Below are positions 25,501 through 40,500 of a stretch of DNA of 64,000 nt, piece after piece. The position numbers and the translations under genes are program-made. Each line of letters opens with the position of its first letter. Positions within the stretch are counted from its first letter, which is position 1. The notes beneath the pieces were generated by a model. It was not told the DNA's origin. It saw only the letters and a program-made list of their open reading frames with translations, and did no database searches. This DNA is from Cyclina sinensis (lineage: Eukaryota > Mollusca > Bivalvia > Venerida > Veneridae), in the NCBI GenBank assembly GCA_012932295.1, contig JAAONU010000009.1, positions 7,295,535 through 7,359,534 on the forward strand, in the 5' to 3' direction.

Positions 25501-28500
25501 TTTGGCCCAACCACAAGCAATTAGGTGCTGCCGGGGGGCATTTATGTTTTACAAACATTTCTTGTTTTGATAGTTCTTTCTTGTATTCTGTTTGAACTTA
25601 GCAATTGTTTGCATTGTTTGCCCATATGACAAATGCCCTCAAAAGATTAGATGCTTAAGGTTTCATGGGATAGTGCAAGACAAAAAAATGGTTCCTGTGT
25701 CAGATAGAAACTTTTTTCTTCTTCATGCACAGTGTGTCAAATTGTTACACAAATTTTGTTAAATAATAATGACCTTTGTCAATGATAGCGATGGGGCAAG
25801 GAGATATAACATGTTACCTTTGGATTCTCCACAATGCTGGTGATCTTTAGACATAAATACACTCCTAGTTGAAACCTAATTATTTACATCAGTTGGGAAA
25901 AAAGTTCTTGCAAGTTACATTTATGGTACTCTATTTCTGATTTCTGTATTCAAACCAGTACTTGGGAAATGTGTGTGGGATTCAAACCAGCAATCTTTAG
26001 CTCTCTGACCCGTCAACTACTGCTTTTCCACTTCTGTTGTAACGAAGTCATTCGTTATTAGAACAATTAGGGATCTGATTTGATTAAGGGTAAAGATATA
26101 TTATGTAAATTGTTCTGTTTTTTAGGCAGCAGATGTCTGTGATTTTGTGAAACAAAAACGTGACCTTGGTTGTAAGCATGCTCGTGAGGTGACCACGGTA
26201 GAAGAAAGAAAGGGCAATCTGGGTAATGCCCGGCATTTCTGGGAACTTCTGGGCGGATATAAATCTTATATGGGTTAGTATTTTTATTGGCAGAGGTTTG
26301 AAGACTGTTACTGTGTGATAGATTTCGAAATCTGTTAAAGGTAAACATCTTAACCCTTTACTCCATAGGGTATGTGCGACCAGTGTAGATCCAGATCAGC
26401 CGGCACATCCATGCCATCTGATCAGGATCTGCATTGGTCGCTTTTTGGTCAGAAATACCTAATGTATCAAAAGGCAAACAGTGTAGATCCTGATCAGACG
26501 GCACGGATGTGCCGGCTGATCTTGATCTACACTGGTCGCCCAAGCCATAAAGGTGTATATATGGAGGAAGGGGTTAAATAGTATGAAAGTTGTACAGAAC
26601 ACCCCTTTCAGTTTCGCTACAAGTAAGACACTCGGTCAAAAATAATTCTTAAAAAGACGGAATAGTTAATAAATAGTTTAAAGAAATACCCTCTATGTAG
26701 CATTCAGGATTGTAGAATGAAGAATACAAAGTAAGTAAGAGATAAAGCAGTGTGAAGTACAGTGTTAATAATCTTTCAGTTACAGTGATTAAATTCTTAC
26801 AAGCAAATACAATCATTTAACCCTGAAGATGAAGATGGGTCCTCCCATATCTTCGTTATTGAAAAAGAATAACAGTTTCATAACTGAGAATTTCATTTCC
26901 CTCATTGAAACATATTAATACAGAAGGGTAAATGATTCTTTCCTGTCAGGCTTGGTTATCGTGGAATGTCAAATTTGGAACATATATTAAAAATTATAAG
27001 TTATGTAAATTTATTTAACACTGTGGGAATAAATAATTATGTTCTGTTTGCAGCATCTGGACCCGCAGAGGAAGATGAACTGTATGAAACTCACATTGTA
27101 GAAACTAACATGATATACAAACTGGAAAATAACAAGCTGGTACCTATTGAAGAATACTGGGGGAACCAGCCAAAATATGAAATGTTACAGTCTAGTCAGG
27201 TGAGTAAATATATTTAAGATAAGATCATAAAATAAAAAACTTTTACTTACCTTATATATAAATATATATCTGTAATGATTATACTATGTGATATGAGAAG
27301 AAACAGTCCAGCTGTGTAAGACTTCACTTGTGTTGTTTTTAGTGTGTTGGTCAATTAACAGAATACATTTGAAATTATACCGTCTCCGTGGCCTAGTGGT
27401 TAAGACGTCCACTTATGGAGCTGGAGGTCGAAGGTTCGAGTCTCATCAGGGGCTTGTTCTGATGCGGCAGGTTGGTGAGCCACCAGCTAGTTAAAGAATG
27501 GTTACCAATTGCCTGTCCGCCTGGCGCCTGGCACATAAGGAATCGGGGAGTAAATGTGTACAATAATAGAGGTGTCTCATAAGCCCAGGAGGCTGGCCCT
27601 TTCAGTAGGGGTGACATTATAATAAACAAGCACTTTACTTTACTTTTACACATCTGCATAAACAAAAATTTCAGAAGACAGAATGGTCTGGTTTGACTGG
27701 TTTTAATCGTTAAATAAGAAGACAATATTTAAGTTCGACCTTTAAAAGTTCATTTTTAAGCTATATTTTTATATGGTTGGTGTATTAATGTTGTAGGTTT
27801 ATGTGTTTGACTTTGGAAGTGAACTGTACTTGTGGCAAGGGAAGGCAGTTCCCCCGAATCAGCGTAAGGTTTCACTTCGCCTAGCTCAACAGTTGTGGAA
27901 CCAGGGATACGATTACAGCAAGTGTGAAATCAACCCTATCTCCCCTTTGAAAAGTAAGTAATAAGACTTTGCTTAAGAAAAATTGTATTATTTTGTTTTA
28001 TTCAAGTACTGTGAGTTCATATAACTTCAGAAAATACAAATCCCCATCAATTCTGTTTGCTGAGTTAGAAATGAAAACAAGGTGCCATTTGAACAAAATT
28101 CTTTAACTGCTTCTTTTAAGAATAGTTATGTAACATTAATTTTTTCACCATGACCATATATAGTTTAAGTAAATTTTCAAATTTAAAGTTTATAAACGTT
28201 GAGTTGTTTTTTGCTCTGTTCAGGAAAAAAATTGGAGAAATTGAAGATTTTGTGAACTGTTATGCGATATTTTGTGTAATATATAGTTATATTAATGATG
28301 AATTTGATGTTTCATTTTGTGCATACAGTTATTAATCAGGTATATGGCCTTGACTTTATGATAACAATTTTGCATACAGTTTTAGTTGACCTTAACTGTA
28401 TTAACCTTGAACTTATTTATATATGAAAATTTCCTTGCATTCACCAACCATGATCATTTATGTGAGCAAGTAAGCAGTATCTTATAGTTAATGGGGCTTT

Positions 28501-31500
28501 AGTACTGCTCTATCCCTGGAAACAGTGTATAGATAAAGTGTCTACCTCATGTGACTTTGACTGGTAAAGGCCATCGCTGCACAAAACCTAACAGAATCTT
28601 CTTGCTTACAGTATTAAATGACCTTACAATGTACTCTGGTTACATTGACATTGATTATTCATTTGCATAGCTGAATTCAGTATTATCTGACCTTCACCTC
28701 GTTAACATAGACCTTGTATAATTAATTATATATTAACATAACTGGTTCAGTATAACAAGAGAAATAACTGATAGAGGAGCAGTGGTCATGGGGTTAGAGT
28801 GCCACACTCCCGATCTGGCTCAAATCCCACCAGGGGTGAGAGTCTCCAGTGACATTCTACATACATCACTTTTGGTGTGAGAACTGGTTTGAACCTAGGA
28901 AGCAGTCATCAAGAGGGATTAATACAAGTTGCAAGAACTTGCTTCCCAGTCGATGAAAAATCAATAAGTTTAAACTAATATTACATGACCTTCACTCTTT
29001 TAACCTTGACCTATTTACATAGCTGAAGAAGAGGGAGGTTTACCAGGTGTAAGTGAGAAGAGACCAGACTGGGCCTTGTTTGGAAAGGTGAATGAGAACA
29101 TGGAAACCATTCTGTTCCGAGAGAAGTTTGCTGATTGGCCTGATACCTCAAGGTTAATCAAGGTCAAAAGTCAGGAAGAGGTTTCAACTACCAAGGTAAA
29201 GTATAAGATGAAATTTCTCAAAAATAGCTGCCATAACATGATGGTCATTTCATGATAAAACATGTGGTCAAGTCTGAAATTTTAGTGTAGAATTTTAGCG
29301 AGTGCAGAATTTTAGTTTATAGAGTGTAATATGTTGTTCTAATGATTATCTGTAGAAATGAATCATAGCAGTGTTTGTTTTAGAGAACTTGCTATGAAGA
29401 CTTCACACTACAGTACAGCGGTAATAAAGGTTTTGAAGTAAGATCTAAAAATAGAAGACAATGCTGTGAAATGATACTGTCTTACATTAGAATCTTAAAT
29501 GTAACTGTTTCTATTTATAGTTTGACCTTGCTGACCTGAAGGCATATGATGCTAAGCTGATGGTACCAGTTGACACCAAACCAATAACCTTGGTGCTGGA
29601 AGGGTCAAATGTTGGAAGAGGTACAAAATGGTAAGTGTAATCTCCTGTAGAATTGTGAGAGTTTATTCTGTTAACTGCAAAGCAGCTTTTACTTTCATGA
29701 ACTTATGAGATTTTGTGATGCTGTTCATTCTTTGTTTTTCACTCCTGATTAAGTACCCATTTGAATAATGACTGAGAGCCTTTTAAACTTTATTCTATGA
29801 AGACTTGTGATAATGCTGGGCTTATATTGACACTTTGAATCACTTTGGATAACTTTCAATTCATCTAAATATTGAAAAAAAGTCATAATTGATACTTGTT
29901 TTCAGCTTTCGGCTTCTAGAAATGAATAGTCCTTGAGGAAGTTTTGTTTAGAGTGGTGAAATTTTAATGAAAGCTGCAAAAAAATAAGAAAAGATTTCAT
30001 TATTGTAGATGATAACTATATTATACTTGGAAGAAGAACAGAATAAGATCTGTATTTTGCAGGTAACAAAATATAGTCAGAATATATCTAGTTTTTGCAA
30101 AGAACATGATACAGTTAAAATCAAATCTGTCTTTTTCAGGGCACAAGGTATGGTTAGAATCAAATTTGTATTTTGACAGAACAAGACATCAAATCATATC
30201 TGTATCTTACAGGGACCAAGATTTAGTTCAAATCAAATTATTATCTTCCATGGAACAACAAAAGGGTTAAAATCAACTCAATACTTTGCAGGGAACAAGA
30301 CATGGATGGGTTTATCCAGGTACAGGATGTACAGACCCTGAAGGTTCGAGTCTGGCATGTGTTAGAGTACGACCACTATGAGATAGAGGAACACAGTTAT
30401 GGCCAGTTCCATGAAGGGGACACCTATGTGATACGATGGCAGTATATGATTGTAAATGCTGGTAGGTTTCTGGATTGTGTGTCTGGAAGAATTCATTGTT
30501 TATAAATGTCATTCTAATTTTAAGGAAATAGTAAGCATTTTCTTTTTACTCTCAAGGAACAATGTTGAACAAATTCTTTACTCACAAATTACAAAGTAAA
30601 GGTGAGCAGTGGTGCGTTACAGTCTCCAGATAGAAAAATTTTATATTGCATATACATATTCTTGTTAAGTACTTGGTTCTTTGATATTTGTTTGTCTCTA
30701 GGAATGAAGAGTTTAAAGGGGAAGTCATCAAGATTTCATGTTTATTTGACTCTAGGAATGAAGAGTTTAAAGGGGCAGTCATCAAGGTTTACTCAGATGG
30801 GAAGGGAGAGATGTGCCTATTTCTTCTGGCAGGGCAAAAGTTCAACGATCAATGAAAAGGGAGCCTCGGCCCTTATGACAGTGGAGCTTGATGAAGAAAG
30901 GGGGCCACAGGTAACTGAAAACCATTATCTTTGTTTTTAATATTGATGTTGTAAATTTAACTGTATTTAGCTCATGTGAGAAAATATTAATGATCATTTA
31001 AGAATCATCTTTTTGTTAAAAGCATATCTAGGCCCAGGATTTATTATTCAACACAAATGCTTTCAAGTAAATCTTTAAAAGGCCTAAACATGATGTTGAA
31101 AATTTAAAATAAAACTTCTAGTAACAAAGTGTAACAGTTTTACTTTATTTATATTGTCCCAAAATGTTCATCGGTATTATATAAAATTATGCCAGACACC
31201 TTCATAATGATATTACTGTCTTGTTCTAAGGTATTGCCTTAAAATAAAACATCTGTGAAGTGAGAAATATGTTGCACAGACATTTTTCCTCACATTTCAG
31301 GTACGAGTCTCAGAGGGAAAGGAGCCACCATGTTTCTTGAACCTTTTTAAGGGTCATATGATCATTCACATCGGGAAACGTGAAGAGGAGGAGACAAATA
31401 CCCAGGGGCCATGGAGATTCTATTGTCTGCGTAATGAATATGAAAACGAAATGTGCTTAATCGAAGTGCCAAAAGACATCAGTAACTTACGCAGTGTCTC

Positions 31501-34500
31501 GTCATGTTTGTTACTTAATGTTGTGACAGGAAAGTTGACAGTTTGGCATGGGTGTAAGTCAGCAAATCATACAAGGATATTAGCAATGAAGGCAGCAGAA
31601 AATCTTCGTGAAAGGTACGAGTCTTGTTCTCAAAACTTGTTATTTTTAACACCTATTAAATTTGAAAGTGCGTATTACTGTGGTGGTTTTCACATCAGTA
31701 ATGCATCAAGCTTTTCACCTATAGAATCAATCTGATAAGCTAAATGACTTCAATCTTCACAATTTCTTCCAGTGACTTGAATTAGGATAATATTATAATG
31801 GTAGCCATTAAATTACAGAAGTACAGAAGTTTGCAATTGATGAAAAGTGATTGAGCATGATGGTACAAACTTAAGGTCATTTAAATGCCATTCTGTTAAC
31901 AGAATGATTTCTGTTAGTTTTGTTAACAGTTGAAACACCATTGAGTGAAACACAGTGGAAAGAAATAATACTAGAACATACTTAGATTGATTTGAATTAA
32001 ATAGTTAATAAAGTTGCAATTTTATGAAGAGAAAGTGAAGTACATCCCTGATTTGAAGAATTCCATATAGCTTATACTAAGACAATGACTATATTGTTGA
32101 TATTTCTCAGATGTCCTCTGGAGGTTGGTCTACTCGAGGGTGTCAGTTTAGAGATCTCAGAAATCGAGGAAGGAAAAGAGAGGACAGACTTCTGGCGCAT
32201 GATGAATGTACATATACGTGACAGATCCAAGTACCACTGTCTCCTGGATAGTAAGTGTAACATGGTCTTTGTTTAGCCAGAAAGCACAGAAGTAATGTCT
32301 CCGCCAGACATGTCATTGCTCCATTAAGCAGTGGTCTCGCTACAGTCTCTTGGCTAGCATTATAGATGTTGGCATTTTGAATGTTGCAAAAATAACCAGT
32401 CAACATTTAAAACTCCAGGCAGTCAGCTTTATAGATATTCAATACTGATTCTTTGATCTAGTATATTTTTCTTTTTCTTTATTTTAATCCAGGTTTTAAA
32501 GACTGCAGAAATATTTTAATCTTACAACTGTATTTGTTTTATTTTTATTTTTGTCTGCGTATTTCTTCTGCAGACCCCAAGTCTTTCAGCCACACTTTAC
32601 GTTTGTTTCACATGACAAGCGTTTCTGGCATTTTTGAGGCACATGAAATCCTGAATCCTTCGCGTACACAGGAGTTGCCAACAAAGTTCCCCGTCCTTCA
32701 ATCTGATCTCTATATGGTGCAGCAGCCAGCTCTGTTCTTAGTGGACAATGGACATGAAGTCTATCTGTGGCAGGTATGGATTATGTTTCGGTGAATTATT
32801 GATTTACTAGTCTGTTGACTGTCGTAACTGTCATATTCTTGTGAGTAATAACTTATAAGCATTGAATGATTTAACCTAATGTTTCTGTAGAACCTTTCAT
32901 TGTTGCCATTGTTATTTTTTCCATTATATAAGTTGATTATAGAAGGATTTTAGCTCCAGTGTTGTGAGAGGAAGTTCAGATTTCTCTTTTAGAAGCTCGT
33001 CAGACTTGTTTGCCATAAGCCCTCTGTATAAGCTGACTGGTGACCCAATTACCATGGGAAAGATACTCAACCTTGACAAATATATTTTTGAACATCTGAT
33101 ACAAAACTGGTCAATATGACATATACAAGTTGAGAGACATAGCTGTGAAGTATGAAAAATAGACTTAAAGCAGAAGTATATGTGGTCTCACTTTCATATT
33201 ATCAGGGTTGGTGGCCTGAGGGTGATGAGGACCAGGAGAATGTACTAACGGGCTCAGCCATAACCAGATTCACTGCCGATAGAAGATGTGCAATGGAAAC
33301 CACACTGGCTTACTGTAAAGGTAACGTTATTTTATATTCAAGATTCATTTTCATAGTTATGCTTATTCTGTAAGGTTTTTGTGAAAAGTTGAGACATATA
33401 AATTATAAGATACCAGGTTTTTTAGCTATCCTGAGCTGGCTCAGGGTGAGCTATTAGGATCGATGAATGTCCGTCAGCCGTTCACACTTAGTTTGTTAAA
33501 ACTCTACTGGTCACATTTTTGCTCCAATTGTCACGAAACTTGGTCGAGATGTTTGTCCCAGTAATTACTCGGACGAGTTCGAATATGGGTAATCTGGGAT
33601 CAAAACCTAGGTCACATGACCTAAAAAAAGAAAAATCTTGTTAAGGCTCTAGAGGCTACTGTTTCAGTCCAAATGTCCTGGCAATTTGTCAGAAAGGTTG
33701 TTTGGTTGATTTCTAGCCCAAGTTTGAATACGGGTCATCTGGGATCAAAAACTAGGTAACAGAGCCCAAATATGGAAAAACCTTGTTAACACCCTAGAGG
33801 TAAGATTTTCAGCCCAAATATCCTGGAAATTTGTCAGAAAGGTTGTTTCCATGATTTCTAGCTCAATTTCGAATATGGGTCATCTGGGGTCAAAAACTAG
33901 GTCACAGAGCCCAAATATGGAAAAACCTTGTTTACCCCATAGAGGTCACATTTTCAGCCCAAATATCCTTGTAATATGTCAGAAAGATTATTTGGGTGAT
34001 TCCTACCCAAGTTCGAATATGGGTCATCTGGGGTCAAAACTAGGTCACAGAGCCCAAATATGGAAAAACCTTGTTAACACTTCAGAGGTAACATTTCAGC
34101 CCAAATACTACTGTTTCAGTCCAAATGTCCTGGCAATTTGTCAGAAAGGTTGTTTGGTTGATTTCTAGCCCAAGTTTGAATATGGGTCATCTGGGGTCAA
34201 AAACTAGGTAACAGAGCCCAAATATGGAAAAACCTTGTTAACACCCTAGAGGTAAGATTTTCAGCCCAAATATCCTGGAAATTTGTCAGAAAGGTTGTTT
34301 CCATGATTTCTAGCTCAAGTTCGAATATGGGTCATCTGGGGTCAAAAACTAGGTCACAGAGCCCAAATATGGAAAAACCTTGTTAACCCCATAGAGGTCA
34401 CATTTTCAGTCCAAATATCCTTGTAATATGTCAGAAAGATTATTTTGGTGATTCCTAGCCCAAGTTCGAATATGGGTCATCTGGGGTCAAAACTAGGTCA

Positions 34501-37500
34501 CAGAGCCCAAATATGGAAAAACCTTGTTAACACTTTAGAGGTAACATTTTCAGCCCAAATATCCTTGTAATATGTCAGAAAGGTTGTATCGATGATTTCT
34601 AGCCCAATTTCGAATATGGGTCATCTGGGGTCAAAAACTAGGTCACAGAGCTTAAATTTGGAAAAACCTTGTTTACACTCTGCAGGTAACATTTTCAGCC
34701 CAAATATCCTGGAAATAAGTCAGAAAAGTTTTTTTGATGATTTCTAGCTCAAGTTTGAATATGGGTCATGTGGGGTCAAAAACTAGGTCACAGAGCCCAA
34801 ATATGGTAAAACCTTGTTAACACTCTAGAGGTAACATTTTCAGCCCAAATATCCTGGAAAAATGTCAGAAAGGTTGTATCGATGATTTCTAGGTCAAGTT
34901 CAAATATGGGTCATGTGGGGTCAAAAACTAGGTCACAGAGCCCAAATATGGAAAAACCTTGTAAACACTTTAGAGGTCACATTTTCAGTCCAAATGTCCT
35001 TGTAATATGTCAGAAAGGTTATTTGGGTGATTTCTAACCCAAGTTCGAAAATGGGTCATCTGGGGTAAAAAAATAGGTCGCAGAGCCCAAATATGGAAAA
35101 ACCTTGTTAACACTCTAGAGGTAACATTTTCAGCCCAAATATCCTTGTAATATATCAGAAAGGTTATTTGGATGATTTCTAGCCCAATTTCGAATATGGG
35201 TCATCTGGGGTCAAAAACTAGGTCACTGAGACCAAATATGGAAAAACCTTTTTATCACTCTAGAGGAAAACACTTTCAGCCCAAAGGTTGTTTTGATGAT
35301 TTCTAGCTCAAGTTTGAATATGGGTCATGTGGGGTCAAAAACTAGGTCACACAGCCCAAATATGGTAAAACCTTGTTAACACTCTAGAAGTAACATTTTT
35401 AGCCCAAATTTCCTGAAAAACTGTCAGAAAGCTTGTTAAGATGATTTCTAACTCAAGTTGGAATATGGGCCATGTGGGGTCAAAAACTAGGTCACACAGC
35501 CTGTATATGGAAAAACCTTGTTAACTCCTAGAGGTAACATTTTCAGCCCAAATATCCTGGAAATATGTCAGATAGGTTGTTTCGATGATTTCTAGATCAA
35601 GTTCGAATATGGGTCAGGTAGGGTCAAAAACTAGGTCACACGGTCTGAATATTGAAAAACCTTGTTAACACTTTAGAGGTCACATTTTCAGCCTGGAAAA
35701 ATGTCAGAAAGGTTGTATCGATGATTTCTAGCCCAAGTGCAAATATGGGTCATCTGGGGTCAAAAACTATGTCACAGAGCTTAAATTTGGAAAAACCTTG
35801 TTTACTCTCTACAGGTAATATTTTCAGCCCAAATATTCTGGAAATATGTCAGAAGGTTATTTCGATGGTTTCTAGGTCAAGTTCGAATATGGGTCATCTG
35901 GGGTCAAAAACTAGGTCACAGAGCCCAAAAATAGAAATATTTTGTTAAGGCTCTAGAGGCTACTGTTTCAGTCCAAATATCCTGGCAGTTTGTCGGAAAG
36001 GTTGTTTGGTTGTTCAAATTATTAGATTAGGTTAAAGGTCACGGAGGCTATAAAAATAGATTTATCTACTGTACCTCATAAAGCCTTCATTTATAGACCA
36101 ATATCTTTGATATCCAATATAGGTTCCTTGCATGGACCTCTACCCATGGGTAGGGTTTGAGGTCACTGGGTCAAGGTCACCATAGCTTATAATAGATATT
36201 TCTACTTTCTGTCATAGAGCCTTGATTTATTGACTGATATTTTACATATTTGGTTTGTAGGCACTTATATATTTTCAATTAAAAAATGAAATACTGCTTA
36301 ACAGCAAACCTACAGCCAAAGAGTACTCAGGTGAGTGATCCAGGGCCATCATGGCCCTCTTGTTTTTGAAACCCATTCAAAGTTTGTTGTTGTTTTTGTG
36401 ATCAGTTTGGAAGGAAGAGATCAACCATTGTGCTTAATTAGTAAGGGATGTGGAATTTTTACACCTCTATTACCTGTCACTGAATGAATGCAGTCTTCAT
36501 TACCTCCCTTACTGATTGCATGAGAACTTCTGAGCCTCAGTTGGAAAATATTTGGGATAGCACTTTTTATTTATCTGGAACAAGGGCTTGTTGACTGTCT
36601 GCTTACATAACTTAAAATTTTCCCACGGGCATTAACAGTACAGAATCAAAATATGTACATACCTCAGTTTTTTTCTGCCAGATGTGCTTAGAACAGTAAG
36701 TCTTGGTCAGTTTGCATAAATGTTTTTTTCTGGTTTTTTTATCAGAGATCAACCCTGACAGTGCTCCACCAGCCTATATGGTGTATGCTGGTCTTGAACC
36801 TTTGTCTTTCACAAACCTGTTCCCATTCTGGACAGTGGATGAAAATGCGAGGGAATTGAACTTGAGGGTAAGTAAAATATTTTTATTGGTCAGAATAATT
36901 TAAACTGGCCAATCAAATTTCTTGAATTTTATTACAAATACAAAAAAACTGGAAATGTCAATCAAACTCATCCTATAACGTTAACTACAGAAATGGTCGG
37001 TTTTCTTTATGCCTTTCTTGATACATTACACCTTCCTGAAATGCAAAACGGAACAAAAAAAACTTTATTAGTAATATGATCTCCAGTGGTATTTTTGAAG
37101 AAAAAAGTCTGAATTTAGATTTTTCTGTTCATTAAGTTTGGGTTAGACTGTCACTTGAGAATTCATGCACCTGTTATTGTTACTATATTTAGAGAATGAC
37201 ACATCACATCCTTCGTATGTTTATTAATTTTTCCAAAATTTTGATCAACTTACTCGACATTAAATTTTATATCTGGTTCAATTCTTGAAACAGTTCTTAT
37301 TCATAAAGAAGCTGTCTTGATAACTTAAGAAAAGAAGATCTCATGATCTTTCTTGATATTAAATATATATTGTGATCTTTGCTTTCTTTGAATATTTTCT
37401 GTTTGTCTTCTTATAAAAAGTTCTAATAAGTCTTGCTGTGCAAGTTCTATTTATACACTTTGATGGATCTCATTATGTTTTAGTTACTGTAAACCAAGAA

Positions 37501-40500
37501 ACTTTCACAGATTCTGCATTGCAATTTTTTTATTCTGTAGACTACCGATAGTTCACAAGTTTCATATTAAAGACTGGTGAAATCAGCCTGAAAATTTGTC
37601 AGGTTAAGTGCAATCTTGAAAATGAAAGACAGAAACTTTTCTTCAAATGTATTTTAAACAAAATTGTTACTAAAATCACAGTCATAAATAACATTTCTTC
37701 TATCAGGCAACACATCCAGTGTAGTGCAGTTTAATGTATGAAGGCTAGACCAAAGTATTAGTTATTCGTAATTGCTAAAAATTTACAATTTTGTAAGCAA
37801 GTTCATAACTGTTTGCTGTATTAGCCCTTCTTTTGTCAAAACAGGTGTTATTTGGGAAATGAGAGAATGCAAGTTTAATACTTGTGAGGCTCAATGTAAA
37901 AAATGTTTGTCATATTATATTCTCTGTTCTGGTATTTCAACTGAATTATTAGTTACTGGTAAGGGAATTTGAACCGGTGAACCAGTAGGGGCTTTACAAA
38001 TAAGTTAACATTTGCAAGTTAATAAATTCATACAAAACTATTATACCATAAAGAGTGAATGAAAATGTTTCTCTGCCATATGGGACAATTTTTTTTTTTT
38101 GCTGTAGTTAAAACAATCCACATGTTAAAAGAGGGGGCTTTTTCATGGCTATTTGAATTCCCAGAAAAAGCTCCATCTGAAAAAGTCAACTTTAAATATG
38201 TGAATACATTTCTTGGTTTACAGTATATTCACTATTTTTTGGGTTTTTTTGGCTTTAAAATTATAAGGAAATGAGTTTTTGAAGGCTTTAAATTACTTCA
38301 CTTAGTTTACAACTTTATAGTTTTCTATTGTTTTTATAAACTGATATTACATTTTCTAGCTGGCCATCGACCAGGAGTCTTCCATAAAGATAATTCACCA
38401 GGTTACAAAATATTTCACTATATTTTTGCCATGGACTAAGTACACAATATAATGCACCCTTTTTGCCATGGAAACAATGCTTTAGTATTGTATGGTGAAT
38501 TGCCTTTTTGCATGACAATAACTGGGTTCTAATTTAATGTGATTAGGGTTCACATTTATGGAGTTTGGGACTAAAATTGTGCATTATTTTTATTTCTTTG
38601 TTTTTTTTAGTAATAGAGTTGCACTTGAGGAAACGGGACGGGTTTTGTGTATTGAAACTGTTCAACTTCGATTTTTTCGAGTTTTGCATATCTGTAAACT
38701 TGTCCACTAAGGCTTGGGTATAACTTACTTGGTGTAAGAACAGAGTGATTGAATTCTTTTATCAACTTGACTGGTTATCATGGACAAAAGCTGTCTGCTG
38801 GGCAGTTATGGGGGTTTCATGGTCTGACAGTACTGTCTACTGGGCAGTTCTGGAGGTTTCATGGTCTGACAATACTGTCTGCTGGGCAGTTATGGGAGTT
38901 TCATGGTCTGACATTACTTTCTGCTAGGCAGTTATGGGGGTTTCATGGTCTGACAGTACTGTCTGCTGGGCAGTTATGGGTGTTTCATGGTCTGACAGTA
39001 CTGTCTGCTGGGCAGTTATGGGGGTTTCATGGTCTGACAGTACTGTCTGCTGGGCAGTTATGGGGGTTTCATGGTCTGACAGTACTGTCTGCTGGGCAGT
39101 TATGGGTGTTTCATGGTCTGACAGTACTGTCTGCTGGGCAGTTATGGGTGTTTCATGGTCTGACAGTACTGTCTGCTGGGCAGTTATGGAGGTTTCATGG
39201 TTTGACAGTACTGATGATTATGCTTTTTTTCTAAGTTTCACACAGGAAGGGGATGTAACTTGATTCCTGTGGATTTTTTTTTGACACAGTTACGAAGATG
39301 TTAGATAAAGTTAAAAACTTACTTTCAGTTTGGTGTGTTTAATATATCTAAGAAGATATCTTTTGTTCTATATCTATATCTAAGTTAAGTCTTTACTCTT
39401 TATCACAGTCAGCTGCTGAGTTAGAAGGGAAATTACCAAAACAAATGATCTCTATTGAAAATTATGTTTTTAATCAAACAATTGAACTTTTAAAGTTATA
39501 TAAATTCTACTTATTTTAACCTTTTACCTACATAACCAAGATTAAAAATTCTGCCATTTTATTACATGTGTTTTGGGTACCATTTGTTATCATTCATTTA
39601 ATTAATAACATCATAGTGTAGCGTATATTGTGGCCGACTACAATAGTACAGTTGAAGACATCAGAGCAGTACCTGTTGTAAACATTAACACATTCTAAAT
39701 GTTGTCATATGGAAATCTTATCTCGAAGACACATTGAAAATCTTGCAATTTTCCTGAATGAAGAAATATGCCAAACTGCCATTGTTGTTGTTGTTGTGAC
39801 TAACAAGGAACTAGAGTAGCAAGTTTGAAGCCAAGCAGGCTGAGTAGGGGCATCTTTATGTGAACATTTATTGCAATATGCAGAAGTCGGCCATTAAACA
39901 GATTGCATAGTACAATAGTAATTATCATAACACTATCATTATGCAAAAATCATGTTAGCTTATGTGCACCTCATTACATATTTGTCTTGTGGGCATTTTT
40001 TCATTGAGATCTTGTAAGTGTTTTTATTATTAATTATCATGTACTTTATTATGTCATATTAGTAAATTTATTATCACTTATTATGCAGTATAAGCATCTT
40101 CAACATTATCTGAATGCTGTATATTTTATTATCAATTATCATGTCATGTTTAGTGAGTTATGTCATGTTAGTGTTTATAACTACTCATTATATCATGTTA
40201 ACATGTTTAACATTATCAGACAGTTTCTGTTTGGTTCTGCATTTGCCACCAAATTTTATATACCCAAGGAGGTGCAAGCCGAAGGTTACGAGCCCAACTC
40301 TGCCCTAATGAAGGTCTAATGAGCCCCTTTTTTTGTTGTGATAACCAATCAGCATGAGGCATGGGGATGTATTTAATACATCAGCAATTAATGTCAGATA
40401 TTTTATGCAGAAAGTTTTGGTAATGGGTGTTGTCAGTACATTTTGTTATGAAAATACACATTTTTATTACCCAGAACAGTTCAAAACTTTCCTTTTTTTC

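Noticed and set aside
27377..27450. Possible tRNA gene with GTGGCCTAGTGG and GGTTCGAGTC
   Set aside because: The acceptor arms do not pair and a SINE body with an ACTTT tail follows.
33540..36000. CRISPR-like array
   Set aside because: Units of 140-148 bp repeat throughout with no distinct spacers; this is a eukaryotic tandem-core element.
38749..39263. Long open frames of Trp/Gly/His- or Ser/Asp-rich repeats
   Set aside because: They are translations of the 42-bp minisatellite, open in two frames at once, with no splice or start context.
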